Assembly (NCBI GenBank): GCA_963748405.1
Contig: CAVVIT010000004.1
Span: forward strand, 186,001-250,000
DNA length: 64,000 nucleotides
Direction: 5' to 3'
Source: Fen-1273 sp963748405
GTDB lineage: Bacteria > Bacteroidota > Ignavibacteria > UBA10030 > UBA6906
In this document: piece after piece, positions 32,401-41,751 of the stretch
Numbering within the stretch: the stretch's first letter is position 1
How the letters are laid out: each line of letters begins with the position of its first letter
Notes under the pieces: model-generated
Told to the model about the DNA's origin: nothing
Databases searched by the model: none
Seen by the model: the letters and a program-made list of their open reading frames with translations, nothing else
Program-made: the position numbers and the translations under genes

Positions 32401-32564
32401 TTCGCGCAAGCCGAACCCGCTTTCTGCACGTTCTCTCCCTTTGGCAGTACTGCATGGCTGATCCGCCCGGCATTGTTCCTCATCGTCTGTGAACCCCGGA
32501 ATCCGATCGGGACGGGAGATGGACGGGGAGAAACGTGCCTTGACGACAACAGAATGGACATCCT

Positions 32565-33467
32565 ATGCATCTCTTGAACCGGCTCGTCGTTGCATCAATC
32601 CCTGCAATACCCAAACCCATGGTTCGCTACTTCGCCGGCCGGTACATCGCCGGCGAAACTGTTCAGGACGCGATCACGACCGTCCGCGCGCTCAACGCCG
32701 AGGGGGTCTGCGCGACCCTCGACGTGCTCGGCGAAGACATCACGCGGCGCGACGAGGCCGTCGCCTCGCGGGAGCAATCCAACGAAGTCCTCGCGACGAT
32801 CGCCCGCGAGAAGCTCGACTCCAATCTTTCCATCAAGCTCACCTCCCTCGGCCTGAAGCTCGACAGGGAGTTCTGCACGGAGAACGTCCGCGAGATCCTG
32901 AAGGTCGCGGCAGGGCACAGGATCTTCGTGCGGTTCGACATGGAAGACTCGACGTGCACGACCGACACGATCGCGATATTCCGCACGCTGCACAGGGAGT
33001 TCCCCGATACGGGCATCGTCCTCCAGGCGTACATGAGACGGTCGGAGGAGGATGTCCTGGGGCTCCTCGACGACAGGCCGAACTTCCGCCTCTGCAAAGG
33101 GATTTACAAGGAAAAAAAGGAAATCGCCTTCCAGTCGCGGGAGGAGGTCCAGCAGAATTTCGTCCGGCTGCTCGAGCTGATGCTCAAGCGGAACGCGTAC
33201 GTGGGGATCGCCACGCACGACACGGTCCTCGTGGACGCCGCCTACGGCTTCATCCGCTCGATGGGGCTCCGGAAGGACCAGTACGAGTTCCAGATGCTCC
33301 TCGGCGTGCGGCCGGAGCTCCGGAAACGGCTTGTCCGCGACGGCCACAGGGTCCGTCTCTACGTCCCGTTCGGCGAACACTGGTACGGGTACTCGACGCG
33401 GCGATTCAAGGAGAATCCCGAGGTTGCCGGGTACGTGGTTAAAGCGCTGTTCATGAGGAACCAATAG
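32565..33467 (+). CDS. Proline dehydrogenase
   Basis: A 300-residue monofunctional (alpha/beta)8 flavoenzyme that oxidises proline to pyrroline-5-carboxylate and feeds electrons to quinone. Visible landmarks: SIKLTSLGLKLD, FVRFDMEDSTCTTDTI, VLQAYMRRSEEDV, FRLCKGIYKEKKEIAF, YVGIATHD and the C-terminal RVRLYVPFGEHWYGYSTRR, where the paired Arg bind the substrate carboxylate. The second step enzyme, pruA, lies ~27 kb downstream. The OPT peptide transporter and PepD dipeptidase that follow suggest use of peptides as food. Confidence 0.93.
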   Translation: MHLLNRLVVASIPAIPKPMVRYFAGRYIAGETVQDAITTVRALNAEGVCATLDVLGEDITRRDEAVASREQSNEVLATIAREKLDSNLSIKLTSLGLKLDREFCTENVREILKVAAGHRIFVRFDMEDSTCTTDTIAIFRTLHREFPDTGIVLQAYMRRSEEDVLGLLDDRPNFRLCKGIYKEKKEIAFQSREEVQQNFVRLLELMLKRNAYVGIATHDTVLVDAAYGFIRSMGLRKDQYEFQMLLGVRPELRKRLVRDGHRVRLYVPFGEHWYGYSTRRFKENPEVAGYVVKALFMRNQ

Positions 33468-33500
33468 TCAGGTCTACTTCACCATAACGAAGGAGCGACA

Positions 33501-35573
33501 ATGGCTGAGTCAAAACACACGCCGATGGTGGCGGCCTCGTCCGATATGAGGGAGTTCACGCTCCGGGCGCTTGTTATCGGCCTCTTCATGTGCGTCATCC
33601 TGGGGGCGGCGAACGCCTACCTCGGGTTGAAGGCGGGGATGACGATCGCGGCGACGTACCCGGCGGCGGTCATCGGCATGGCGGTCCTTCGCATGATGAA
33701 GGGGACGCTCCTGGAAGAGAACTTCGCCAGGACGGTCGGATCGATCGGCGAATCGGTGGCCGCGGGGGCGGTCTTCACGATCCCCGCGTTCGTCATCCTC
33801 CGCATATGGAACTTCACGCCGGATTCGATGCTTCCGGAATACCTGACCGCGGCGTCACTGATGGTCCTGGGCGGCATCCTGGGGATCCTGTTCGTCACGA
33901 TACTCAGGCGCGTGATGGTCGAAGACGAGGGGCTCCCGTTCCCGGAATCGGTCGCGGCTTCCGAGATCCACAAGGCGGGGCAGAGGGGAGCGGACGCGGC
34001 GATCCAGCTCTTCAAGGCCATGGGGGTGGGTGCGCTCATCAAGCTGCTGGACGGGCTCGGCGTCCTGCAGGCCACGGGACTCGATTTCCAGGTCGGCGTC
34101 GGGAAGCTGAAGGAATCGTTCGTCAGGCTCGGCCTCAAGGGCGATGCGGAGAAGATCGCCGGGGGAGGGATCACCACGATCTCCGCCCCCGCGGCCACGC
34201 CCGCGTACATCGGCGTCGGCTACATCATCGGGCCCGAGCTTGGCGCGCTCAACTTTGCGGGGGGCCTCCTTGCCTGGGGGCTCTTCGTTCCCCTCCTCGT
34301 CTTCTTCCTGGGCCCGCAGCTCATCGACAAGTACACCGCGATGAACAACGGCGATTCGATGGCGGCCTGGGCCGCGGTGACGGGACACCTGTACCGGTAC
34401 ATCGTCAGGCCGATCGCCGTGGGCGGCATGCTTGTCGGCGCGTGCTTCACGCTCTGGAAAATGCGGAAGAACCTGATCCTGGGGATCAAGCGCGGTGTCG
34501 CCGACGTCCGGAAATCCGCCGGACAGGCCGCGGCCACCGAGAGGACGGAACGCGACCTCCCGTTCAAGCTCGTCATCCTCGGCGTCGTGATCGTGTTCGC
34601 GCTGATGATCGGGCTCTACTTCTATTTCACGCAGATGTACGTCGGTGCGGTCCTGGCCGCGATCGTCATGATCATCACGGGGTTCTTCTTCGCCGCGGTG
34701 TCGGGGAACCTTGTCGGGCTGATCGGTTCGTCCAATAATCCCATCTCGGGCCTCACGCTTGCGGCGACGGTTATCGCGGCGCTGACGATGGTCATCATCG
34801 GCGTCAAGGGGATCCAGGGGGTCGCGGCCGTCCTGGGCGTGGCCGCGGTGGTCTGCGTCTCCTCCGCCGTCGCGGGGGAGATGCTGCAGGACCTCAAGGT
34901 GGGGCACATCCTGGGAGGTACGCCGTCCAAAATGCAGATCGGCGACATCATCGGCGTCATCGTGGCGGGGCTCGTCATGTTCTTCCCCCTCTACGTGCTT
35001 CACAACGCCGACCTTGCAGCCCACCCGGCGACGGGCGGGTTCGGAAGCGCCAACCTCTCGGCACCCCAGGCAGGGCTCATGGCGGCCCTCTCCCAGGGCA
35101 TTGTCGGGGGCGAAATGGCCTGGCCGCTCGTCGTCGTCGGGATCGCGCTGGGAATCTCGCTCATCCTCGTCCGGGTGAAAAGCCCGATGCTGTTCTCCGT
35201 CGGCATGTACCTGCCGCTGGAAACGACGTTCGCCATATTCGTGGGGGGGCTGATCCGGGGCATGGTGAACAAACGCGCCGAAAAGCGGGGGCTCAACGAG
35301 GCCCAGAAGGCGCGCGTGGAGAACGCCGGCATTCTCTCGGCGTCCGGACTCATCGCGGGCGAGGCGCTTGTCGGCCTCTTCATCGCCACGGTGGTCTTCG
35401 TCCGCGACCAGGTCGGAGGCCCGGCAAAATTCTGGATGGTCCCCGGCTTCGAGTCGATCGCACCCTGGCTCGCGATTCCCGTGTTCGTGATCCTCGCGCT
35501 TTACCTGATCTATGTCCCGCTTTCGAAGGCAGGGAGGCCCGATGAGCCGGCTCCGCCGACCGCCGTCATGTGA
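33501..35573 (+). CDS. OPT-family oligopeptide transporter
   Basis: A 690-residue polytopic membrane protein with ~15-16 hydrophobic segments. OPT landmarks: FMCVILGAANAYLGLKAGMT at the N-terminus, LPFPESVAASEIHKAG (a PFPxS-like motif), FSVGMYLPLETTFAIFVGG (residues ~562-580) and GEALVGLF late. The family imports peptides or metal chelates with protons. AGGAG lies ahead of the ATG. It stands between proline dehydrogenase and pepD and is probably co-expressed with both. Confidence 0.9.
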   Translation: MAESKHTPMVAASSDMREFTLRALVIGLFMCVILGAANAYLGLKAGMTIAATYPAAVIGMAVLRMMKGTLLEENFARTVGSIGESVAAGAVFTIPAFVILRIWNFTPDSMLPEYLTAASLMVLGGILGILFVTILRRVMVEDEGLPFPESVAASEIHKAGQRGADAAIQLFKAMGVGALIKLLDGLGVLQATGLDFQVGVGKLKESFVRLGLKGDAEKIAGGGITTISAPAATPAYIGVGYIIGPELGALNFAGGLLAWGLFVPLLVFFLGPQLIDKYTAMNNGDSMAAWAAVTGHLYRYIVRPIAVGGMLVGACFTLWKMRKNLILGIKRGVADVRKSAGQAAATERTERDLPFKLVILGVVIVFALMIGLYFYFTQMYVGAVLAAIVMIITGFFFAAVSGNLVGLIGSSNNPISGLTLAATVIAALTMVIIGVKGIQGVAAVLGVAAVVCVSSAVAGEMLQDLKVGHILGGTPSKMQIGDIIGVIVAGLVMFFPLYVLHNADLAAHPATGGFGSANLSAPQAGLMAALSQGIVGGEMAWPLVVVGIALGISLILVRVKSPMLFSVGMYLPLETTFAIFVGGLIRGMVNKRAEKRGLNEAQKARVENAGILSASGLIAGEALVGLFIATVVFVRDQVGGPAKFWMVPGFESIAPWLAIPVFVILALYLIYVPLSKAGRPDEPAPPTAVM

Positions 35574-35584
35574 GCATTGAAGAT

Positions 35585-35600
35585 CCCCGCCACGGCGGGG
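35585..35600 (+). other. Stable hairpin between the OPT and pepD genes
   Basis: CCCCGCC (35585-35591) pairs with GGCGGGG (35594-35600) in the 55-bp gap. No T-run follows, so it is more likely a transcript-stability element or pause than a terminator. Confidence 0.5.
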
Positions 35601-35628
35601 TCCACACTATTGAAAGGAGCACCGAACA

Positions 35629-37080
35629 ATGTCGCAAGCGATTGAAGGACTGCAGCCGCCCGCCGTGTGGAAGTATTTTGCCGAGATCGCGAAGATCCCG
35701 CGTTGCTCCAAGCACGAGGAAGCGATAACGAAGTACATCGTGGACACCGCGACCCGGATGGGGCTGAAGGCGTCGGCCGACAAATTCGGGAACGTGGTCG
35801 TCAGGAAGCCTGCAAGTCCGGGGAAAGAAGGCGTCCGGAGCATCGCGCTCCAGGGACACCTGGACATGGTGTGCGAGAAGAACAAGGACAAGGTCCATAA
35901 TTTCGCGAAGGACCCGATCGAGCTCGTCCGCAAGGGGAACGTCATCATGGCGAACGGGACCACGCTCGGGGCGGACAACGGGATCGCCGTTGCGACGAAC
36001 CTGGCGATCATGGAAGACCGCGCGCTCGTCCACGGCCCGCTGGAATTCCTGTTCACGATCGATGAAGAAACGGGGTTGACGGGAGCGAGCAACCTGACGC
36101 CCGGGATGCTCGAGAGCAGGACCCTGATGAACCTCGATTCCGAAGAGGAGGGGCACCTGTACGTGGGTTGCTCGGGCGGGCGCGACACGCTCGGATCCTG
36201 GAAGGCGTCGTTCGAATCCGTCCCCGCCGGGAGCGCCGGCGCGGAGCTGAAAGTCACGGGGCTGAAAGGGGGCCATTCCGGGCTCGAGATCGACAAGGGG
36301 CGCGGGAACGCCGTGAAGATCATCAACCGCGTCATCCTCCGGCTCGCGCCGCTGGGGGCGCGGCTGGCGTCCGTCGACGGCGGGAACAAGCACAACGCCA
36401 TTCCGCGCGAAGCGGAAGCCCTCCTGTTCCTCCCGAAGAAGAAGTGGAACGACGCGGCCGCCGTCGTCGCCGCCTGCAACGCGACGATACGGGCGGAGCT
36501 GGGGAGCGTGGAGGCCGACCTTGCGATCACGCTCGCGCCCACGAAGAAGAAGGCGCGGGTCCTCGCCAGGCCGCTCCAGAAGAAGATCTGCAGCACGATC
36601 GCCGCGCTCCCGCACGGCGTGACGAAGATGAGCGCGGACATTCCCGGGCTCGTCGAGACTTCCACGAACGTCGCCGTCGTGAAGACGGAGAAGAAATCGG
36701 TGACCGTCGCGACGAGCCAGCGGAGCTCGGTGGCGTCCGAGATCGACGAGATCTGCGAGTCCGTGACCGCCGTCTTTACCCTGGGGGGGGCCGATGTGGA
36801 GGGACCCGACGGATATCCGGGATGGAAGCCGGACATGAACTCGGCGATTCTGAAGCTTGCACGGTCGACGTACAGGCAGCTGTTCGGGAAGGACCCCGAG
36901 GTGAAGGCGATCCATGCGGGACTCGAGTGCGGCATCATCGGCGAGAAGTTTCCCGGGATGGACATGGTGTCGTTCGGTCCGACGCTCGAGGCGGTGCACT
37001 CGCCCGACGAGAAGATCTTCATCGATACCGTCGACAAGTACTGGAAGTTTCTCCTGGCGATACTGAAGAACGCGCAGTGA
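35629..37080 (+). CDS. pepD: Xaa-His dipeptidase (aminoacyl-histidine dipeptidase)
   Basis: A 483-residue M20C metallopeptidase that cleaves dipeptides such as carnosine. Di-zinc site features: His/Asp in LQGHLDMVCEKN, Asp in LGADNGIAVA, the catalytic Glu pair in FTIDEETGLTGA, and LNLDSEEEG, GGHSGLEID and the final ALECGIIGEKFPGMDM. AAAGGAGC precedes the ATG. Cytoplasmic. Together with the OPT transporter it suggests uptake and hydrolysis of short peptides. Confidence 0.94.
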   Translation: MSQAIEGLQPPAVWKYFAEIAKIPRCSKHEEAITKYIVDTATRMGLKASADKFGNVVVRKPASPGKEGVRSIALQGHLDMVCEKNKDKVHNFAKDPIELVRKGNVIMANGTTLGADNGIAVATNLAIMEDRALVHGPLEFLFTIDEETGLTGASNLTPGMLESRTLMNLDSEEEGHLYVGCSGGRDTLGSWKASFESVPAGSAGAELKVTGLKGGHSGLEIDKGRGNAVKIINRVILRLAPLGARLASVDGGNKHNAIPREAEALLFLPKKKWNDAAAVVAACNATIRAELGSVEADLAITLAPTKKKARVLARPLQKKICSTIAALPHGVTKMSADIPGLVETSTNVAVVKTEKKSVTVATSQRSSVASEIDEICESVTAVFTLGGADVEGPDGYPGWKPDMNSAILKLARSTYRQLFGKDPEVKAIHAGLECGIIGEKFPGMDMVSFGPTLEAVHSPDEKIFIDTVDKYWKFLLAILKNAQ

Positions 37081-37119
37081 CGCCCGCGTCATCCGTCAAC
37101 AACCGAAAGGGGGCTGAAG

Positions 37120-38454
37120 ATGCCTGATCCCGCGTCGGACGGGTTCTTTTCCGTGCTGCGCCTGGACCCGCGCCATCGTTCGTACAGGTTCGCGGTCCTC
37201 TTTTTCGTCGCCCTCCTGACGTTCGGGAGTTACTTCGCGTACGACAGCGTCGGCGCCATCGCGCCGATGCTCATCACGGCGCTGGGCGTGGACCGCGAAT
37301 CCATCGGCCAGATGTACACCGTGTACAGCGTCGCCGCGATCCTCTCGGTGTTCATCGGCGGACTCCTCATCGACAGGATCGGCACCCGCCGGGCGAGCCT
37401 CCTGTTTTCGGGTCTCGTCACGGCGGGCGCCCTGATCGTCGCCCTGGCGCCGAGCCTCTGGATCCTGTATCTCGGCCGGTTCATCTTCGGCTGGGGCTCG
37501 GAATCCCTTGTCGTGGCGCAGAGCGCGATATTCGCCCGCTGGTTCAAGGGGAAGGAACTCGCCCTGTCGTTCGGCATCGGCCTGACGCTCAGCCGGCTCG
37601 GCACCCTCTTCAGCTTCAACACGGAAGCGCTGATCGCGGACTATTTCAAGGACTACCGGTTCGCGCTCTGGGCGGCCGTCATCTTCTGCGCCGCATCCCT
37701 GGGATCGAACCTCGTGTACAACCTGCTGGACCGGCGCGGGGAGAGGGCCCTGGCGCTCAAGGAGGAGGGGGGCGGGGACAAGATCGTGATCGGTGACATC
37801 AAGAAATTCTCCTCCTCGTACTGGTACGTGACGCTGCTGTGCGTGACGTTCTACTCGGCGATATTCCCGTTCACGGCCCTTTCGACGGATTTCTTCAACT
37901 CGAAGTGGGGCCTGCCGATGACCGCCCCCTCGGAGGGGGGATTCTTCTACCAGGTGTTCTATAACATCTTCCACATGTTCACGACGGCCGGGGGAACGAC
38001 GACGATCATCATCTTCGCCTCGATGATTTTCGCGCCGGTGTTCGGGCAGATCGTCGACAGGTTCGGCCGCAGGGCGTCGATGATGGTTCTGGGGTCCCTC
38101 CTCATGGTCCCGGCGTTTCTCGTCATGGCGTTCACGATGGTCCCGCCGGCCTTTCCGATGATCATGCTCGGCGTCTCGTTCGTGCTGGTGCCCGCGGCGA
38201 TGTGGCCGGCGATCCCGCTCATCGTCGAAAAGAACAGGGTGGGGACGGCGTTCGGGCTGACGACGATGATTCAGAACTTCGGCCTTGCCGCGTTTCCCTA
38301 CCTGAACGGCTGGCTGCGGGATGCCACGGAGAACTACACGGCGAGCATGGTCATGTTCTCCTCGCTCGGGCTCGTCGGACTGATTTTCGCGTTCGCGCTC
38401 CTGAGATCGGACAAACGCCTGGGCGGAGTGCTGGAGGGGAACGCGGTGCACTGA
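37120..38454 (+). CDS. MFS transporter
   Basis: A 444-residue 12-helix major facilitator. The motif-A loop GGLLIDRIGTRRAS lies after helix 2 and its counterpart GQIVDRFGRRASMM after helix 8. A ~40-residue cytoplasmic loop separates the halves. It starts at ATG 37120, 39 bp after pepD, with AAAGGGGG upstream. The substrate cannot be told; a peptide or amino-acid-related solute is suggested only by the neighbours. Confidence 0.88.
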   Translation: MPDPASDGFFSVLRLDPRHRSYRFAVLFFVALLTFGSYFAYDSVGAIAPMLITALGVDRESIGQMYTVYSVAAILSVFIGGLLIDRIGTRRASLLFSGLVTAGALIVALAPSLWILYLGRFIFGWGSESLVVAQSAIFARWFKGKELALSFGIGLTLSRLGTLFSFNTEALIADYFKDYRFALWAAVIFCAASLGSNLVYNLLDRRGERALALKEEGGGDKIVIGDIKKFSSSYWYVTLLCVTFYSAIFPFTALSTDFFNSKWGLPMTAPSEGGFFYQVFYNIFHMFTTAGGTTTIIIFASMIFAPVFGQIVDRFGRRASMMVLGSLLMVPAFLVMAFTMVPPAFPMIMLGVSFVLVPAAMWPAIPLIVEKNRVGTAFGLTTMIQNFGLAAFPYLNGWLRDATENYTASMVMFSSLGLVGLIFAFALLRSDKRLGGVLEGNAVH

Positions 38455-38487
38455 CGGAGTCGCCAATCCTGAGAACGGGGCCCTTCA

Positions 38488-41400
38488 ATGACTGACGAAA
38501 AAAGAATACTCATCCTGGAACCCGATCCGACGGACGCGGAAGTCATCATCATGCAGCTCCGGAAGGCGGGCGTCCCCCTGAACTCGCGCCGCGTCGGCAC
38601 GAAGGACATGTTCGACAGGATCATGGCCGAGTACAGGCCCGACATCGTCGTGGCCGACAGCGTCGTCCCCCGCACCGACGTCATCGCCCTTGTGCGCCAG
38701 CAGAGGGCGGACAACCCCGATGTCCGGTGGATCATCGTCTCCGGAGGCGGGTCCGAAGAGACCGCCGTGGATGCGCTGAAGGCGGGGGCCGGCGACTATA
38801 TCCCGAAAAAGAACATCGCGCGGCTCGGCGCCGCCGTCAGGGCGATGCTCGAGAACCCGCCGGCCGCCGCTCCGCTTCCGGAGCCCGATGCCCCGCCCCC
38901 CGCGGAGGCCGCCCCCCCGCCCCTTCCCCCCCCTGTCCCGGCGGACGACCTGTTCAAAAGGACCGTCGAAAGCACGACCGATCTGATCGCCGTCCTCGAT
39001 CTCGAGGGACGCCGCATCTACAACAACCCCGCCTACGCCGACCTTCTCGATGAGCCCGACACGCTGGAGGGAACGAGCTCGTTCGTCGACGTGCACCCCG
39101 AGGACAGGGAAGACGTCCGGAACGTGTTCCGCGAGACCGTGGCCACCGGCGTCGGGCAGCGCCTGGAATACCGTCTCGTGGACAGGAACGGGAACATCCG
39201 GTACATCGAATCCCAGGGAAGCGTCGTCAGGGACGCGGAGGGGAACCCGGACAAGATCGTCATCGTCTCGCGCGACATCAGCAAGCGGCGGATGGCGGGA
39301 GAGTTCATGCGCCAGGTGCAGGAAGAGATCGCGCGGAACCGCGGGGAGGAGTTCTTCCCGGGGCTGGTGCGCGCCATCGCCGAAACGCTCGGCGTGAAAT
39401 ACGCCCTCGTTTCCGAATGCACCGACAGGAGGCGCGAACGGGTAAGGGCGCTCGCCTACTGGGCGGCGGGAGCGCCCGCGCCGGAATTCGAGTACGACGT
39501 GGCGAACACGACGTGTGAACGGGTCATCCGTGAGGCGAAAACGACGTATTTCGCCACGGACGTCCAGCAGCTCTTCCCGGAGGAATCCGCCCTTGCGGCG
39601 ATGGACGCGTGTTCGTATCTGGGGACTCCGCTGATCGATGCGTCCGGAGGGGTCATCGGGCACCTGTTCGTTATCCACGACAGTCCCCTGCCGAACCCGG
39701 ACGTGGCACGGTCCGTTCTCACCGTCACCGCGGCGCGCGCCGCAGCGGAGCTGGAGCACCGGCTCGCGCTCCGCGTGGTTGCCGAGAGCGAAGCGCATTT
39801 CCACGCGCTCCTCGAGGAAATGACCGCCGGGGTCATCGTGACCGACATGGAGGACGTCATCACGTTCGTGAACCGGCGGATGTCGGAACTGAGCGGCTAC
39901 GCGGACGGCGAGATGCTCGGCCGCCTCGCCTCGACGCTCCTCATCCCCGACGAGGACCGCAGGCTCCTGTACGAACGGAATGAGCGCCGCAGGCAGGGCG
40001 TGACGGAGCACTACGACGCGTCCCTGAAACGGAAGGATGGGTCTCTGTTCGCCGCCCGCATCACCGCTTCGCCCCACCGGAACGTCCGCGGTGAGATCAT
40101 CGGTTCGCTGGCGCTTGTGACGGATGGAGGAGGGGCTCCCCGCGTGGAGGCGCCCGGGGCCGGCGGGGACGGGCTGCTGGAACAGGTGCAGGAGGCCGTG
40201 TTCGTCTGCGATCCCGAGGATCGTATCCTGTTCTGGAACAACGCCGCTGCTTCGCTCTACGGCTGGAGTGCGGACGAAGTCCGGGGAAAGCTCTCGGCCG
40301 AGGTGCTCCATACCGAGCAGATCCACAGGCTCGGCGGGGCCGCGCACACGACGCTCGTCGAAGGGTACTGGGCGGGCGAGCTCAAGCAGAAGAGAAAAAA
40401 CGGCGTGATGGTTCTTGTCGACAGCAGCTGGACGCTGATCCGGGATGCCGACGGGCGGGCGAAATCCGTCCTCGTCATATGCACCGACATTACGGGGAAG
40501 AGGGAGCTCGAAGTCTACGAACTCCGGGCCCGCCACATGGAGGGGATCTCGAGCCTTGCCTCGGCTCTGGCGGCCGACCTGGACGCCATGCTGACGCCGG
40601 TCATGCTCGCTGTCCCGGCAATCGCCTCGAAGGCCGACGACGATTCGTCCCGGCAGGCGGTGGCGACGGTCGCGACGAATGCGCGAAGAGGCATGGAGAT
40701 CGCGAATCAGGTCCTCGCCCTGGCGGACAATGCGGGGAGCGGGAAAGGCCTTCTCGATCCCGCGGAGATTCTCGCCGAGACCGCGCGGATTGTCAGGGGG
40801 GGACTTCCCGAATCGATTCCACTGGAGACGGCATTCGAACACGGGCTCTGGGCGATACCGGGCACGCCGTCGCAGATTGCACAGATACTGCAGAACGTCT
40901 GCACGAACGCCCGGGAGGCGATGCCGGACGGCGGCGTTCTGAGGATCGCCGCGGAGAATCTCCTCATCGAAGCGGGTGTCGTGGCGATGATCCCGCACGC
41001 GCTTCCCGGACGCTACGTCGTGATTACCGTGAGCGATACCGGCCGGGGCATACCTCCCGAGATCATCGGCAAAGTCTTCGAACCGTTCTTCACGACGAAG
41101 CCGCCGGGGCGGACGACCGGACTGGGACTTTCGACTGCCGCGGCGATCGCCAGGAACCACCGCGGGTTCATCAACATCTTCAGCGTGCCGGATCAGGGAA
41201 CCAATGTCAAGGTGTACCTTCCCGCCGGGGAGAGTCCGGGCGAAGGCTCTGATCCGGATCTCCATCTGGGGGGAGGGCGCAGGGTCGTGGTGGCGCAGTC
41301 GCATGCTTCACTGAGAGACATCGTGAAGAAAATTCTCATCGCCCACGGGTACGACGCGGTGACGGTGGTCGACGGTTCGGAGGCGATCGCTCTCTGCCGC

Positions 41401-41637
41401 CGTCCGGGAGCCGGCATTGACGCGGCGATCATCGACATGGACATGCCGTACGTGGACGGGCCCACCATACTCAGAGTTCTTCAGAGCACAAATCCTTCTC
41501 TTAAGGTCATTATGACCGGCAACAAGCCCGATGACGTGCTCCCCGGGGCCGCTGCGACACTCCCGAGGCCGTTTACGACCCAGAATCTCCTTTCTGCGCT
41601 TCACAACGTGACAGGCATCACGCAATCCGCTGTTTGA
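38488..41637 (+). CDS. Large hybrid sensor protein (REC-PAS-GAF-PAS-PAS-HK-REC) lacking the phospho-acceptor His
   Basis: A 1049-residue cytoplasmic protein. Residues 1-125 are a receiver domain with Asp in VVADSVVP and Lys in YIPKKN. After a Pro/Ala linker come a PAS (~150-265), a GAF (~270-425) and two more PAS domains (~432-545 and ~560-670). The dimerisation helix has SSLASALAADLDAMLTPV, where families of this type read GxAHDxNNxLTP. Residue 696 is Ala instead of His. The ATPase domain looks intact (NVCTNAREAMPDGG; VSDTGRGIPPE; GLGLSTA). The C-terminal receiver (~932-1045) keeps Asp in IIDMDMP but lacks the acidic pair (VVVAQSH) and has Arg for the conserved Lys (LPRPF). Autophosphorylation at the usual site is not possible. 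Confidence 0.88.
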   Translation: MTDEKRILILEPDPTDAEVIIMQLRKAGVPLNSRRVGTKDMFDRIMAEYRPDIVVADSVVPRTDVIALVRQQRADNPDVRWIIVSGGGSEETAVDALKAGAGDYIPKKNIARLGAAVRAMLENPPAAAPLPEPDAPPPAEAAPPPLPPPVPADDLFKRTVESTTDLIAVLDLEGRRIYNNPAYADLLDEPDTLEGTSSFVDVHPEDREDVRNVFRETVATGVGQRLEYRLVDRNGNIRYIESQGSVVRDAEGNPDKIVIVSRDISKRRMAGEFMRQVQEEIARNRGEEFFPGLVRAIAETLGVKYALVSECTDRRRERVRALAYWAAGAPAPEFEYDVANTTCERVIREAKTTYFATDVQQLFPEESALAAMDACSYLGTPLIDASGGVIGHLFVIHDSPLPNPDVARSVLTVTAARAAAELEHRLALRVVAESEAHFHALLEEMTAGVIVTDMEDVITFVNRRMSELSGYADGEMLGRLASTLLIPDEDRRLLYERNERRRQGVTEHYDASLKRKDGSLFAARITASPHRNVRGEIIGSLALVTDGGGAPRVEAPGAGGDGLLEQVQEAVFVCDPEDRILFWNNAAASLYGWSADEVRGKLSAEVLHTEQIHRLGGAAHTTLVEGYWAGELKQKRKNGVMVLVDSSWTLIRDADGRAKSVLVICTDITGKRELEVYELRARHMEGISSLASALAADLDAMLTPVMLAVPAIASKADDDSSRQAVATVATNARRGMEIANQVLALADNAGSGKGLLDPAEILAETARIVRGGLPESIPLETAFEHGLWAIPGTPSQIAQILQNVCTNAREAMPDGGVLRIAAENLLIEAGVVAMIPHALPGRYVVITVSDTGRGIPPEIIGKVFEPFFTTKPPGRTTGLGLSTAAAIARNHRGFINIFSVPDQGTNVKVYLPAGESPGEGSDPDLHLGGGRRVVVAQSHASLRDIVKKILIAHGYDAVTVVDGSEAIALCRRPGAGIDAAIIDMDMPYVDGPTILRVLQSTNPSLKVIMTGNKPDDVLPGAAATLPRPFTTQNLLSALHNVTGITQSAV

Positions 41638-41647
41638 CCCAGCGCAT

Positions 41648-41730
41648 ATATTCGCAGAATATCTCCTTTTCAGCTTGACAATTTCGGCAAATAATCTGTA
41701 ATTCGTCGGTTCACGTTCATTGAATTCAAT
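41648..41730 (+). promoter_or_regulatory. Promoter region of the cytochrome operon with two palindromes
   Basis: A likely promoter is TTGACA (41675-41680), a 16-bp spacer and TGTAAT (41697-41702). Upstream lies the inverted repeat ATATTC-GCA-GAATAT (41648-41662). Downstream lies the perfect 12-bp palindrome ATTGAATTCAAT (41719-41730), between the predicted start point and the ATG at 41752. The second palindrome is well placed for an operator. The first could be the end of the preceding transcript or an activator site. Confidence 0.5.
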
Positions 41731-41751
41731 TGCCGGCCCAGGGGGGGATTA

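Noticed and set aside
38485..41304. 939-codon minus-strand frame opposite the hybrid sensor gene
   Set aside because: The plus-strand frame gives clear REC, PAS, GAF and ATPase domains. The antisense product is Arg-rich with no recognisable domain.
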